Part shown: piece after piece, positions 23,124 to 35,904 of the stretch | How the letters are laid out: each line of letters starts with the position of its first letter | How positions within the stretch are numbered: position 1 is the stretch's first letter | From: Marchantia polymorpha subsp. ruderalis | Lineage: Eukaryota; Streptophyta; Marchantiopsida; Marchantiales; Marchantiaceae | DNA: 64,000 bases | Direction of reading: 5' to 3' | Assembly (NCBI GenBank): GCA_037833965.1 | Contig: AP031355.1 | Coordinates: 1,203,501 to 1,267,500 of the forward strand | Notes under the pieces: model-generated | What the model was told of the DNA's origin: nothing | What the model saw: only the letters and a program-made list of their open reading frames with translations | Databases searched by the model: none | Translations under genes and position numbers: made by a program

Positions 23124-24714
23124 AAACCTTGGAAGCATTGAATAATTCTCAAAAGACATTTGTGGAAAAACATTTTTTTGTGACGAGGAGTTTGCATTTT
23201 GGAGTTTTAATTTTAATGCATGATGAAGTGTTATTTTTTGAATATTTTATCAATCCATGTTGTAGACCTCACAATTCCAATTATTTTGAAAAAAATATTT
23301 GTGAAAAACGGAGTTGTTAATCAGAAATTTTGTTAAATCCATATATAACTTTACTCCATTTTGTTTTGCTACATCTTAAATCTAAGTAGCTCTACGAGAG
23401 GAAAAAAGTTGACTATGTTAGGGTTTTTTCCAGAATTAGTTGCAAAATAATTATAAAGATTATGATCTACACAACATGAATTGAGGGGGAAATGTTAATG
23501 GTTAACTTAGCTCTTATAGTAATGAAAATTAGTTTCACTCCAGTAAAGCAAAGCTGGTTAAATTGTCACTACATAAGAGAGGTCATGAAATCTCTCATTT
23601 CATTGATACTGCGGGAGTTTATCATTAAAGCTTTTATGTTTTTGTAAAAGTAAAAACATAAAAGTATGTGGCTATGAGTTTGACATTCGGATTTTCAAGT
23701 TTTACTCAACAATGATGAGGCATGAGGCAAAATTTCAAATTAATCTATATGAACTAAATCATATCTTGAATTGAAATATTGCATACTACTTTCATGTCTT
23801 AACCCAATGGTATAAGATCTTCAGGTTTGAAAATTAAGCCAATGTATTTATAAGTCATGTTATATATGTCTGCATATACTTATAGACTACGTTTCAAGGT
23901 TGTAATTTATTCTACTTGATATGTTCGAATTCTTTCATGAAATAGAAAATGAAATTAAACGTGTTAAATATAGAAATTTTCTTTTAATTTGATACAGTTA
24001 TATCTGCAGAACATTTTTGCGAACAAAAATGTTCACTTTTATAACTTTTTTCCATATGCAAAGAACTTTAAATAGTAAAGTGTTCAAATAGTGTAGACAG
24101 ATATTTCTTACTTTAAATAAGGAAATAATATTGAAAGCTCAATGTCACTATGGAAAATAATAAGTAATTATTTCTTAAAATAGGGTCCAAACCAAATAAA
24201 ACTAAGATGCAATGAACTGTATTAATCCTTCAAAGCTTTGTAGTTGAAAATTTTTACTCCGTCACGCAAAGATTTAGTATTATGGTGGATAAGTGAGAAA
24301 CAAAACTAAGTGGAGTACATAATCATTTGTGTGAAAAGTCACTAAATCGGAGAAAAAGATCATCTAACTTACACATGTTTTATTCCATAAGAGAGCTAAA
24401 TCGTTTCCTCCAAATTGACATTCTCATAAATCTTCTTGGCGCTTCTTTTAGATGTATGTGTGCGTTTTAGATTTTTAATTGGTTTATTTTGACGCAGAAT
24501 TCATCAATAAGATGTTTTTCTCATCCTAAATGACCTTTTGTTCATCTTTCTTTCTATCATAGAAAATATTCCGTGAATCTTCTTGTAGAACAACCAGTTC
24601 ATTTGGTTGTAGATTCCATGGCCCAACACATCTGTGAAGAGGAAGGTTTTTCCTTTATTCAAAATCACAGATTTCACTGTAATAAGATACAAGGGTATTT
24701 TCTATAAACAGATA
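23124..24714. other. A+T-rich intergenic DNA with a small inverted repeat
   Basis: No gene is supported. A perfect 13-bp inverted repeat (23631-23643 and 23652-23664, cttttatgttttt) could form a hairpin. The stretch at 24520-24700 is homologous to 6880-7070 and belongs to the duplicated 3' flank of FRO-4. Confidence 0.45.
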
Positions 24715-24924
24715 CCCAACTTCTTCTGGTCACTTGCTGCTATGTACTTTGTGTCGACTCACTGCTAGCCATATCTTGTAGCTAACTGTTGACGTCCTTC
24801 TTTGATCTACTATCAACCTGGCCAAAAGACCTCAGGCATCAGTGAGATGTAACTTACGTATATTCTAGCTATATCTTATCGGATTTACACTACCAAAATC
24901 GTAGACCCCGGGGATCCTGACCCG
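24715..24924 (-). other. 3' flank of FRO-4, nearly identical to that of FRO-3
   Basis: On the minus strand after the stop codon, this matches 20009-20230 with only scattered changes. It contains gttgatagtagatcaaagaa, a block seen in weaker form after other copies. Confidence 0.6.
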
Positions 24925-27900
24925 TCACAGCTCAAAGCTGACAGAATGGTAATGGAATGCCACATTCGAATTGTTCGAGTTCGTATGATTCTTGCACTCG
25001 GTTGCAACATCTTCCTGCATCTTGGACGCACCGGAAACCAGCACACCCACATTCTTCCCCTCGTACTGCCTCGCCATGTCAGCGAATAATACTGGAAAAC
25101 CACGGATTTTGGGTCAGATATTAATCAACAAATGCCAGTCTCAACGTTGAAAACCGCAGTCTGAAAGAAAGTTCAACGAAATTTCAACTGAGATTACCTT
25201 TCCAATCAGGCCTCTTGCCCAAAGACACTTCTCCTTCCCATGAAGTATGCTCGGATGATCTCAGCTCGATGTCGCCCTCGCTAGACTTCGAATATTTATC
25301 AGGAGAAGGCGGGAAGGAGTTGGCCAGTACCTGAGAATTGGACTGAGGAGATTTCCTCTTCTGAAAATGAGCCCACAACATTAACACTGGACCTCCGCAA
25401 CCTACTACCGACAGTAACAGTACGACACAATAAAGCAGTGCCCTGTTGTAGTTCGTTAGCTTGGCATATGCACCGGTGACGTTGATGATTCCGAAAATCA
25501 CAATGTATCCAATCATCGTTGCAAAGAATGTGGCTGCGACCCATTTGTTATCCCCGGAGCCGGCCAAAATAGACATCTCTCTGACTGCTTCTAGTGGTGG
25601 CCCTGTGTACTGCTTAGAAGGCTCGTTCATGTAGGTGTAGTTGTAGTGCTGGTACGGTACAATGGCTTCCGAGGAATTGAGCTCCTCATCTTTGATGAGA
25701 TCCACTTTCGAGGTCACAAATGCATGAATTCTGATCTGTACAAGGTCCTCGTGATTGGGAAGAATTTCACTGGGATTTATTGTGTCCAGAAGACACAAAT
25801 CCTTCTGATTACGCACACAGAAGATGAGGTGGATGGAGGTGGGCAGGTTCTCCTGCCGCAGCTTGTGCCGGTGGAGGATATCTTTAAGGATAGCAAGGAA
25901 TGGGGTCACACCGATGCCTCCTGCTACGAGAATCAGGGAATTGTACCTGCAAAATGGAAAGTGAAGGATAAGTTGCGTGGCCTTGATTTTTATAGGACAC
26001 TGTTCAAATTTTGCCGAAGATGAAGAGAATCTAATTGTCACTCACTTCAGATAAAAGTTGGACTCGTCGCCGTATGGTCCTTCCAATTGGAGCTTGAACC
26101 CGAAGGGACATTTCAGCTTTCCGGCCTCCTTGTGATTTTTGGTGTCGATGAGGGCATCGTGGACAGCTTTGGTGTACGTTCCCAGGGGCTTGATGTATAT
26201 ACAGATCTGGTTGGTACCGTCCAGAGGGCTGGATGCGACGCTGAATGGGTGCCATTCAAATTTGGAAATGCTCGGTACTAGTACGTACATGAAACTCAGG
26301 GCATTGTATTCCAGATCTGTGCACCAAACGCTTCGCATATAAGATGCATGAAAGATGAAATCCTCCTCGAGGCCAGAGTAATTATCAATCGTTACACGGG
26401 CTACCTAGTTTCGATGCAAAGAATTGCGAGATTGAATGACTCAATTGGACTAGCACCATCACTTACTTCCTGGCTTGGCAAATTTTAGCTCGATGGCACC
26501 GGACGGAAGTACTTTAGTTGACAAAATGTCGACAGATTTTCTAGACTGCACGAGTCGGATAAATCGATCCAGGAAGAAGAGCAAGATAGGAGTGACGACG
26601 TAGACCATCTGCGAGACGCAGTGGAACAGGAAGAAAAGGAGGAACACCAAGTAAAGGTGGTGCGTGAGGAAGAATATGTTGAAATGGTTTCTCCTGACTT
26701 TCTCCAGAGCGGTAGCAAGCATCACCAGCCCTGCTGCAAGTGCGATGATTCCTGGGAAGTAAGCGATTCCCTTGTGTTGCCATCTCCACAGCTGCAAGAT
26801 GTTACGAATGTCGGCCAACGTTTAGTTGTACACAAATCAGTCCAAATGAATCACATATGATCTGCCGTCATTTAATGTATGGCAGAAATCTTTGAAGTAA
26901 AATTTGTAATGAATATAGAAACGCGTCGGGTTTATGAGGCTGAAATCAGCTTTTTACCTCAGACGTATGGTGAATGGAGGGGAAGTACGCGAAGAATACT
27001 AGCCCGTGAGCAACGAGGAGCCAAACGCACATCAGGCCCAGCCAGGTATGGTATTTGACAGCACGCTCGAAGGGAACACCGGTAACGCGCAGAAACGGCG
27101 ATCCTCTTGAAACTGGAATCCACAGAAGAGCGAATGGAATCAGCGCCGCCTTGCCCAGGTACACTCCAATGTTCTCCAATTTCTGCGCACCCCTGGACAT
27201 AGCAACCCACAGGTGCAGGTCAGCGATATGCATCTTAAGCTTTCCAAATATGCATACTAAAAAGCTTTGTCAAGGAAAAGCTGAAAAGCATTAAAGTATG
27301 TGCAACGTACTTGCTGTGATCTCCCTTTTTGGGTTTTGCGTTGTCAATAGTCTTACTTCTGTCCACTGACATTTTTATGAAGTAGAATGCTATGACGAAG
27401 ACGTTGACTAGGAGGAACACGATGTCCGCAAGTGTGAGCATCCCCAGCGGGCTTTTCAAGATGATGGGCTGAGACCAGATACTAACTTTTGGCTTCTGAT
27501 CTGCCGACACATCCCTGGAACAAGTGATAGCAGAGAATGTTAGAATCTGATTGAACGAATGTCTTCTTGGTGCTCATTCTGAGTAAACTGAGATTCGGAA
27601 ATTTTGATTCACTCTTCAAGTGATTCTCAGGGTATCGTGGAATTCACATCGATATTTAAAATAGATCAGAGTTTTAAGTCCACAGGAGAATGACTGACCT
27701 TGTTGAAGGTCTGATTTTTCCCTTGAGGACTATGGCAAAGTAGCTTAGGAACGCGATGATCATGAAGGGAAGAACTTGCAGAAGCCATGTGGAACCTTGA
27801 TTGTGGAAAATGCGCGGAAAGATGAAAACATACAGTAAGTACATCGAAGCAAATCTTTGTAGAGTACAAAATTCATGAAATTTACTCTTGAATCGATATA

Positions 27901-28099
27901 TTTGGTAGCCAAAGGTAACAAACTCACCTCTTGTTCCAAGAAAGTCCTGCGAGATGTGCGCATCTGCCTTCCGCAGCCAGTTCCTTGCGGTCTGAATAGG
28001 CTGAAGGAACCAGAACATCCACCACCAAATGAAGGCAAGGCCCATCAGCACTTGAAGTGCCAAGCTGACCTGAGATGCTCCTTTCACGTAAGTCGCCAT
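24925..28099 (-). CDS. FRO: Ferric-chelate reductase FRO-4 (8 exons, 739 aa), mosaic
   Basis: Exons in order are 27928-28099, 27699-27795, 27311-27514, 26958-27192, 26467-26791, 26046-26316, 25198-25946 and 24925-25091. All key motifs are intact (paired heme histidines, HPFSVASS, GGIGVTPF). The gene is a mosaic. Exon 1, intron 1 and exons 5-7 resemble FRO-5 (PIQTARNW, NHFNIFF, RLVQSRKS, VTSKVDLIK). Exons 3-4 and intron 3 are nearly identical to FRO-1/2. The last intron, exon 8 and 3' flank match FRO-3. Private changes include KAVHDALIDTKNHK and AGSGDNKW. The intron 2 donor is GTCAGT. Function is as for FRO-1. Confidence 0.92.
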
Positions 28100-28880
28100 T
28101 GCAGCACTTCTTTTTGAAAGATGATCGACGGCTGGACCTTACTAGAGCTCAGAAGAAACTCAAACTGCAGACCTGCTCATGTCAATGTCCCAGGTGTTTA
28201 GATCCCAGACAGTTCCAACACATTTCGGTTCTGAATGAGTTATTGACAATCAGTGCGAGAACTTCAGAACTCAGAGTTGTGCATGCACTTGTATCACACT
28301 TACGGGTTCGTCATAAATCTCCCGAGCAGTGGCAATGTGGAGATGATCAAGCGTGTACTTCTCGACGAGGACGTTGTCAGACACTGGGTCCAGAACAAGC
28401 TCCTCTCGTGAATGGCACTGAAGATCCCGAGCCACAAACTGCTGTGAAAGACCTAGCTCGGAACGCCTTTATACCGGAACATGGAGTGGCCATGGTTATG
28501 GCATTCGGAACTCAGCGGCTGTGACGGCGCAACCAGAGGAAGCAACAGCAAGTGGTAACATTCTTCCTGCGCTATTCACTCGGGTGGATCTGGGTCTCAA
28601 AGGACGTCACATTTGCCGTCATTTTGTACCATGCAAAAGCTCGCAACGGACTCACGGCGGCTCGTGCCGGAGCGAGGCAGCCATGGGTGGACCTCGTGGA
28701 GCATCAGCTGAGTTCATCTTTGTCGTCTTGGATGAGACGAACGAATGAACTTTCTCCAGCGCGTCTCTCTCGGCTTCTATTATGTGTTTTGTAGACTCAC
28801 CGCGGGCGCAGGCTACAAATCCCATTGACATTCGTGCTGGGAAGTTGTGCATCCTCCGTTTATCTTTTCGAGCAGACATT
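28100..28880 (-). promoter_or_regulatory. FRO-4 promoter and 5' leader
   Basis: A TATAAAG box (28473-28467 on the minus strand) is about 371 bp from the ATG. The predicted leader intron is 28303-28173, donor CC|GTAAGT. The conserved block gcagtttgtggctcgggatc lies near 28424-28443. One GACGTC site is at 28603-28608. The distal part is homologous to 15990-16270 and 11020-11250. Confidence 0.65.
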
Positions 28881-30890
28881 AAAAGAAGAGTTCTGTATTT
28901 TTGCATGGGACAAATGCTCATTTTACAATTACTGCAAAGTGGATGGGAGAGCTGAGTATCTAACTCGATGGACAAGTGAAATGAATGAAAACAGGATTGC
29001 AATTTGATGTATGACATCCAGATAATAATCTTTGTGAAACATTGGTAACTGATCAAAGGTTGAAATATGTTCCTCGACAATCGAAAGCAACTCCTACGCA
29101 AATGTTTTTTACCATTTTTACCTGACACCGTGTGTTTATAAACTAAATGTAGTACTCTACACCTACAGCCACTACGAGTTCTTACTGACCGAACAGATGT
29201 GGTGAAATTATGGTGAAATGAAAACAGCATCTGCCACTCAACACAACATTGTGGTAAAATCAGGTCTTATCTAGGTTATTTTCAAGTAACAAAAATTCCA
29301 TTGAGTTTCTCTTTAATGATTTTCTCAAAGCAGTTTATGAATGTTTATTGAACCGCTTTGCATAAAATTCCGACCACATAAAACATGCAGTTGATAGATT
29401 GTTATGTAATAGTTTATCTTTAAAGGTTTTCAAATTTAACTATCCGCACAGTTGGTTACGATCAGCATTTACCTGGCAAAAGTCTTAGTCGATCTTCCCA
29501 TTTGACATTGAGGTATTTGTAGACTATCACGGTATGGTTATGCTATGATACTAGTTATCCTTTTCAAGTTTGACTTACTTTCATCCTTTTATAATCTGAA
29601 TAGTGGTTGTAAGATTTTTATCGTACAGAATATTTTGTTTTGCACGTGAACAGAGAAATTACATGATGATGAATGATACTTTCTTCTTAAATATGAATTT
29701 AAAAATTTGCAAAGATGACAACAGAAATTATGAGTTAGAGCACTCTAAGACATTTAATAATACCTATGTCACTGAACTATGTGGTCCGATATTACTTAAA
29801 AACTTAGTGATTGGTTCTATAGAATAGCTAGGATGGAGTTCTGATAAAAGAAATTTGAACTCTTTTCTTTTCCACGAAAAAAATCGCTTCCAATTATATC
29901 TCTCTTTGTCTCTAGTCTCTCTCTCCTTATTTTTCATTTCCTACTAATTTTCATAATTTACTCTTCTCTTTTACTCTTATCACTCTCACCTCTTTCTCTA
30001 ATTCACTTGCAGCACTTCCCTTTGGTTCCTAATTTTTCCTTTGAATTTATTAACAATCAAGATTTTAGCAGATTGTATATCAAATGAGGTATCAACAGAT
30101 GGAGAAACTAAACCCAAAAATAACAATGCACAATGGATGGTTGAAGGAACATAAAAATCACTCTAGATTATAAGAGAAACAAGAATAATTGTTTGAACGA
30201 TGATCTCTTAAAGCAAGACATGATCAGTTGATTGTAGATGAAATCAATCACCCTCGATATGTCAGGTCTTGGGGTAATTAAAAAAAAATATTATTCAAAC
30301 CAGGTAATACAAAAAAGATTCTTTGTACAAACTATCTTGCAAAGAAGAATCTCCAGATTTCATTGTTATGAACATGGAGGTCTACTATATTGTTTGATAC
30401 TTGGGATCAGTCAAGTATGTCAAACAAAATCTATAGATAATGGACAGAGCTCTTTCCATTCCTTTACATTTATTGCTTAGATGTCAGTTCTTCTCAATTC
30501 TGTTAATATACATCCATTCTTAGGGTTTAACATCTTCATTTTGAATTTCTAGTTCATTGAAGTGAAAAGGGTCATCAGGAGAGGCATGTTCATCAACAGT
30601 CTGCAAGAACTACTTGCGCTTTACATTTCAGAAAGGGGCAAAAATTTTAATGCACGACAAGTGCGAATGTCTACCATGTAGACGTGCCAAGAAATGATAT
30701 CTCAGAGGTAATGAATAGATTTACATCTGTATTTATTATAATGTGACAATTGTATTTATTGTTGCCAAGGCAACAAAAATCCAGAAGAAAAGCAAAGTAC
30801 AATCTTATTTGAGAGAAATATTTCATCAAGGCTTCGTGAGATTCTAATAAGAGAATGATTTGTTTCCGGACTGAAAAGTCCATCCACTTT
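28881..30890. other. Intergenic DNA with a pyrimidine-rich tract
   Basis: No gene is supported. A strand-biased C+T-rich tract runs about 29860-30020, with many tctctc repeats. Short open frames at 29603-29827 and 30238-30480 have no recognisable features. Confidence 0.4.
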
Positions 30891-30898
30891 TACGTCGA

Positions 30899-30970
30899 GA
30901 TTGAGAATGCCCTAGGCTATAAAGGGAAAAAAGATAGCCTAGGGCATTCTCAATCATCTTTTTTCCCTTT
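30899..30970. repeat. Interleaved foldback (A-B-A'-B') element
   Basis: A perfect 22-bp inverted pair (A 30899-30920, A' 30934-30955) is interleaved with a perfect 15-bp inverted pair (B 30921-30935, B' 30956-30970). B overlaps A' by 2 bp. The B unit reads aaagggaaaaaagat. The two stems are mutually exclusive or pseudoknot-like. It may be a rearranged miniature foldback transposon. Confidence 0.75.
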
Positions 30971-32058
30971 AGTGATTACTGTCCATTGGTTCCTTTAGCT
31001 TTTCATCAAAATGTTTCATCATTTATGGAACATTCTTTAAGAGATGAATTTGAAGAAGCTTAAATAAGTGATTAATTTTTTTTATAAAAAAGGTTTTCAC
31101 TGGTGATGGATGGATTGGTTTCGAGGGACAGCATAGTATAAGACTAGAAATCAACAATTAACCTTTGCAGAAGACGGAGAAAGAGGATATGGCCGAGGAA
31201 GTGCAGGATCATGGACTAAAGGTGTCAAGGCCAAAGTCAAGCGGGCAAACACGTAACAACTGTAAAACCAGTATCATGAGTCCTCTTGCTAGTTCACATT
31301 AAAGACAAAGATAGGATGGTTGATTTTCACAAAGAAAATCAAATGTCCTTTTTCTAATTCCAGATTTGATTTGTAGTAAAACATGTACTTCATTATTTAC
31401 TCAAACAACACCAAACTAAACTATCCGGCTTTACGGTACATTCAGTGTTTCGCAAGATGAACTATCTTAGATCTACGGGTAAATGATACCTCAGTATCAA
31501 AGTATGTTTTGAATATTTTAAGCTATAGAATCAAATGTAAGTTTTCCCCAACAAAAAAGTCCAGTCAAAATCTGAGATATAGAATTAAGTCATCTACTTG
31601 CTCTCTTGAATACCATTTCAATAATCATAATCGATCTTTCAAATCCAGGTTGGTATGTGTTCATGACTTCAAGTCCAACAAAACACAATACTCTGTAATG
31701 TGGTGCCTGGACATACTACATCCGAGAAATTTTGAATCAGACAAATCATAAAGGATGTAAATCTGACGGTGAATGTTTTCCCTTTATTAGAACTTATAGA
31801 TTTCAATATTGTAAGATACAACGGCATATTTCATAAGCAGATACAAAACTTCTTGTGATCACTTGTTGCTTGTGTACTTTATGTCGATTCACTGATTACC
31901 TTATCTATGTATAACTTTGGACGTCCTTCTTTGATATACTATCAACCTAGCCGAAGGACATCACGTAACTGTAACTGTAAACGTAAACTACGTATATTTC
32001 ACCTATGTACTATTGGATGTGCCCTAACAAAATCGTAGACACCGACGATCCTGACCCG
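30971..32058. other. Intergenic DNA and 3' flank of FRO-5
   Basis: No gene is supported. The stretch at 31640-32058 is the duplicated 3' flank of FRO-5, sharing blocks with 20333-20415 after FRO-3 and with 7085-7230 after FRO-2 (tatcaacctagccgaaggac). Confidence 0.5.
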
Positions 32059-35000
32059 TCACAGCTCGAAGCTGACAGAATGGTAATGAAATGCCACATT
32101 AGAATTGTTCGAGTTCGTATGATTTTTGCACTCGGTTGCAACATCTTCCTGCATCTTGGACGCACCAGAAACCAGCACACCCACATTCTTCCCCTCGAAC
32201 TGCCTCGCCATGTCAGCGAAAAATACTGGAAAACCACGAATTTTGGGTCAGAAAAAAATCACTAGGGGCCAACTTTAGCGATCAGACACGAAGATGACGA
32301 ATGGTTTCAGATAAACTTCAGCTGAAATTACCTTTCCAGTCAGGCCTCTTGCCCAGAGACACTTCTCCTTCCCATGAAGTGTGCTCAGATGCTCTAAGCT
32401 CGATGTCGCCCTCGCTTGGCGGCGAATCTTTATCAGGAGAAGGCGGTAAGGAGTTGGCCAGGACCTGAGAATTGGACTGAGGAGATTTCCGCTTCTGAAC
32501 ATAGGCCCACAACAATAACACTGGACCTCCGCAACCTACCACCGACAGTAACAGTACGACGCAGTAAAGCAGTGCCCTGTCGTAGTTCGTTAGCTTGTTA
32601 TATGCACCGGTGGTGTTGATGATTCCGAAAATCACAATGTATCCAATCATCGTTGCGAAGAATGTGGCTGCGACCCATTTGTTGTCCCCGGCACCGGCCA
32701 AAATAGACATCTCTCTGACTGCTGCTAGTGGTGGCCCTGTGTACTGCTTAGAAGGCTCGTTCATGTAGGTGTAGTTGTAGTGCTGGTACGGTACAATGGC
32801 TTCAGAGGAATTGAGCTCCTCATCTTTGATGAGATCCACTTTCGAGGTCACAAATGCGTGAATTCTGATCTGTACAAGGTCTTCGTAGTTTGGAAGAATT
32901 TCACTGGGATTTATTGTGTCCAGAAGACAAAGATCCTTCTGATTACGCACACAGAAGATGAGGTGGATGGAGGTGGGCAGGTTCTCCTGCCGCAGCTTGT
33001 GCCGGTGGAGGATATCTTTAAGGATAGCAAGGAATGGGGTCACACCGATGCCTCCTGCTACTAGAATCAGGGAATTGTACCTGCAAAATGGAAAGTGGAC
33101 GATAAGTTGCGTGGCCTTGATTTTTATATGACACTGTTCAAATTTTGCACAATTATGTGAGAATCTAGTTGTTACTCACTTGAGATAAAAATTGGACTCG
33201 TCGCCATATGGTCCTTCCAATTGGAGCTTGAATCCGAAGGGACATTTCAGCTTTCCGGCCTCCTTGTGATGTTTGGTGTCGATGAGGGCATCGTGGACAT
33301 CTTTGGTGTACGTTCCCAGGGGCTTGATGTATATACAGATCTGGTTGGTTCCGTCCAGAGGGCTGGATGCGACGCTGAATGGGTGCCATTCAAATTTGGA
33401 AATGCTCGGTACTAGTACGTACATGAAACTCAGGGCATTGTATTCCAGATCTGTGCACCAAACGCTTCACACATAAGATGCTTGAAAGATGAAATCTTCA
33501 TCAAGGTCAGAGTAATTGTCAATCGTCACGCGAGCTCACAAATGTACATGACAGTTAAATTTAGACCGAAGTGACACAATTGAACTATGACTATCACTTA
33601 CTTCCTGGCTTGGCAAATTTTAGCTCGATGGCCCCGGATGGAAGGACTCTAGTTGACAAGATGTCGACAGATCTTCGGGACTGCACGAGTCGGATAAATC
33701 GATCCAGGAAGAAGAGCAAGATAGGAGTGACGACGTAGACCATCTGCGAGACGCAGTGGAACAGGAAGAAAAGGAGGAACACCAAGTAAAGGTGGTGCGT
33801 GAGGAAGAATATGTTGAAATGGTTTCTCCTGACTTTTTCCAGAGCGGTAGCAAGCATCACCAGCCCTGCTGCAAGTGCGATGATTCCTGGGAGGTAAGCA
33901 ATTCCCTGATGTTGCCATCTCCACAGCTGCAAGAGGTTACGCAGGTCAACGTTTAGTACTTCCTCCTTCAGTGCAGTTCGAATGATCTAGTCGTATGGAG
34001 GTTGCAAATTTTTGGAGTAAAACTTGCAGTAAATACAGAGTTGCTCTGGGTTTGTGAGAACTAATTTGAAGTTTTTACCTCAGAAGTATGGTGAATAGAG
34101 GGGAAGTACGCGAAGAATGCTAGTCCGTGAGCGACAAGGAGCCAAACGCACATCAGGCCCAGCCAAGTATGGTATTTGACAGCACGCTCGAAAGGAACAC
34201 CGGTGACGCGCAGAAAAGGCGATCCTCTTGAAACTGGAATCCACAGAAGAGCGAATGGAATCAGTGCCGCCTTGCCCAGGTACACTCCAATGCTCCCCAA
34301 TTTCTGCGCACCCCTGGAAATAGCAACGCACAGGTGCAGGAATTGTGTCAGCGATATGCATCTTGTATCTTCGGAAAGTGCAGGACAAAAGTAGATTTTG
34401 GTCGGGTATATCTGAAAGACAATCGAGTGTCTGTAACGTACTTGCTGGGATCTCCCTTCTCTGGTTTTGCGTTGTCGATTGACTTACTGCTGTCGACTGA
34501 CATTTTTATCAAATAGAATGCTATGACAAAGACGTTGACGAGGAGGAACACGATGTCCGCGAGTGTGAGCATCCCCAGTGGGCTTTTCAAGATGATGGGT
34601 TGTGACCATATACTAACTTTCGGCTTCTGATCTGCGGTGCCATTCCTGGAAGAAATAATAGCTGAGAATGTCAGAATCTGATCGTGATATTGCCTCCTTG
34701 CTGGTTATTCCGATCAATTGGAGCTTCATCTTCGTGCAGGGCAGGATTCCGGAAATCTTTCAAATGTTTCTCAGGCTAACGTGGGTATATCACTCGAATA
34801 ACAAAGTACTCGAGATCATTCAAATTTATAAACGAGGCCTCAGAGGACTAACCTTGCTGAAGGTTTGATTCTTCCCTTGAGTACTATGGCAAAGTAGCTT
34901 AGGAAAGCGATGACCATGAAAGGGAAAACTTGCAGAAGCCACGTGGAACCTTGAGTGCGGAATATGCGCAGATCGATGAAAACATACAGTCAGTACATCG

Positions 35001-35239
35001 AAGCAAATCTGTTCATGAAATTTACTCTTGTATCGATATATTTGGTAACCAAAGGTAACAAACTCACCTCTTGTTCCAAGAAAGTCCTGCGAGATGTGCG
35101 CATCTGCCTTCCGCAGCCAGTTCCTTGCGGTCTGAATAGGCTGAAGGAACCAGAACATCCACCACCATATAAAGGCAAGGCCCATCAGCACTTGAAGTGC
35201 CAAGCTGACCTGAGATGCTCCTTTCACGTAAGTCGCCAT
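32059..35239 (-). CDS. FRO: Ferric-chelate reductase FRO-5 (8 exons, 739 aa)
   Basis: Exons in order are 35068-35239, 34853-34949, 34442-34645, 34079-34313, 33602-33926, 33180-33450, 32332-33080 and 32059-32225. The frame is open throughout and all heme, FAD and NADPH motifs are present. Distinctive changes are RNGTADQK at the start of exon 3, KPEKGDPSK at its end, KLGSIGVYL in exon 4, SRRSVDILSTRV in exon 5, and NTTGAYNKLTNYDR plus LLLWAYVQKR around the two late membrane segments. It sits head to tail between FRO-6 and FRO-4 on the minus strand. Function is as for FRO-1. Confidence 0.92.
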
Positions 35240-35904
35240 TGCAGCACTTCTTTTGGAAAGATGATCGACGGCTGGACCTTACTGGAGCTCAGAAGAAACT
35301 CAAACTGCAGACCTGCTCAAGTCAATGTCCCAGAATTTTAGCCCCAAAAGAGTTTTGTTTCTGAATGAGATGTAGACATTCGTTTAAATGGTCAGCTAAA
35401 ATTTCGGAATCGAGAGTGCGCTTGATCTTGGATTACACTTACTGGCTCGTCATATATCACCCGAGCAGTGGCAAGTAGAGATGATCAAGCGTGTGATTCT
35501 AGACAAGGAAGTTGTCAGACACTGGGTCTAGAACAAGCTCCCCTCATGAATGGCACTGAAGATCCCGAGCCACAAACTGCTGTGAGATACAGAGAGCGGA
35601 ACACTTTTATACTGGAACAGGGAGAGGCCATGGTTAAGGCATTCGGAACTGAGCGGCTGTGGCGGCGCAACGAGAGGCAGGCAACATTCTGACTGCGCTT
35701 TTCACTTGGATGACGTTGTTCGTGATGTCGTCTTGTACTTTCTGCTGAACGTTTGCAAAAGCCCTCAATGGAATCACTGGGTTCACTGGAACTCGGGTCC
35801 GAGCGAGGGAACCATGGTTAGAGCACATGTAGCGAGATCTGAGGTCATCTCTGTCGTCTGTGAGGTGACGAATGAATGAGGTCCCTGCGGGGCATCGTAC
35901 TGTA
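35240..35904 (-). promoter_or_regulatory. FRO-5 promoter and 5' leader
   Basis: A TATAAAA box (35611-35605) is about 369 bp from the ATG. The predicted leader intron is 35442-35313, donor CA|GTAAGT. The conserved block gcagtttgtggctcgggatc lies near 35563-35582. The distal upstream region is interrupted by a DNA transposon at 35905 and resumes after 36613. Confidence 0.65.
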
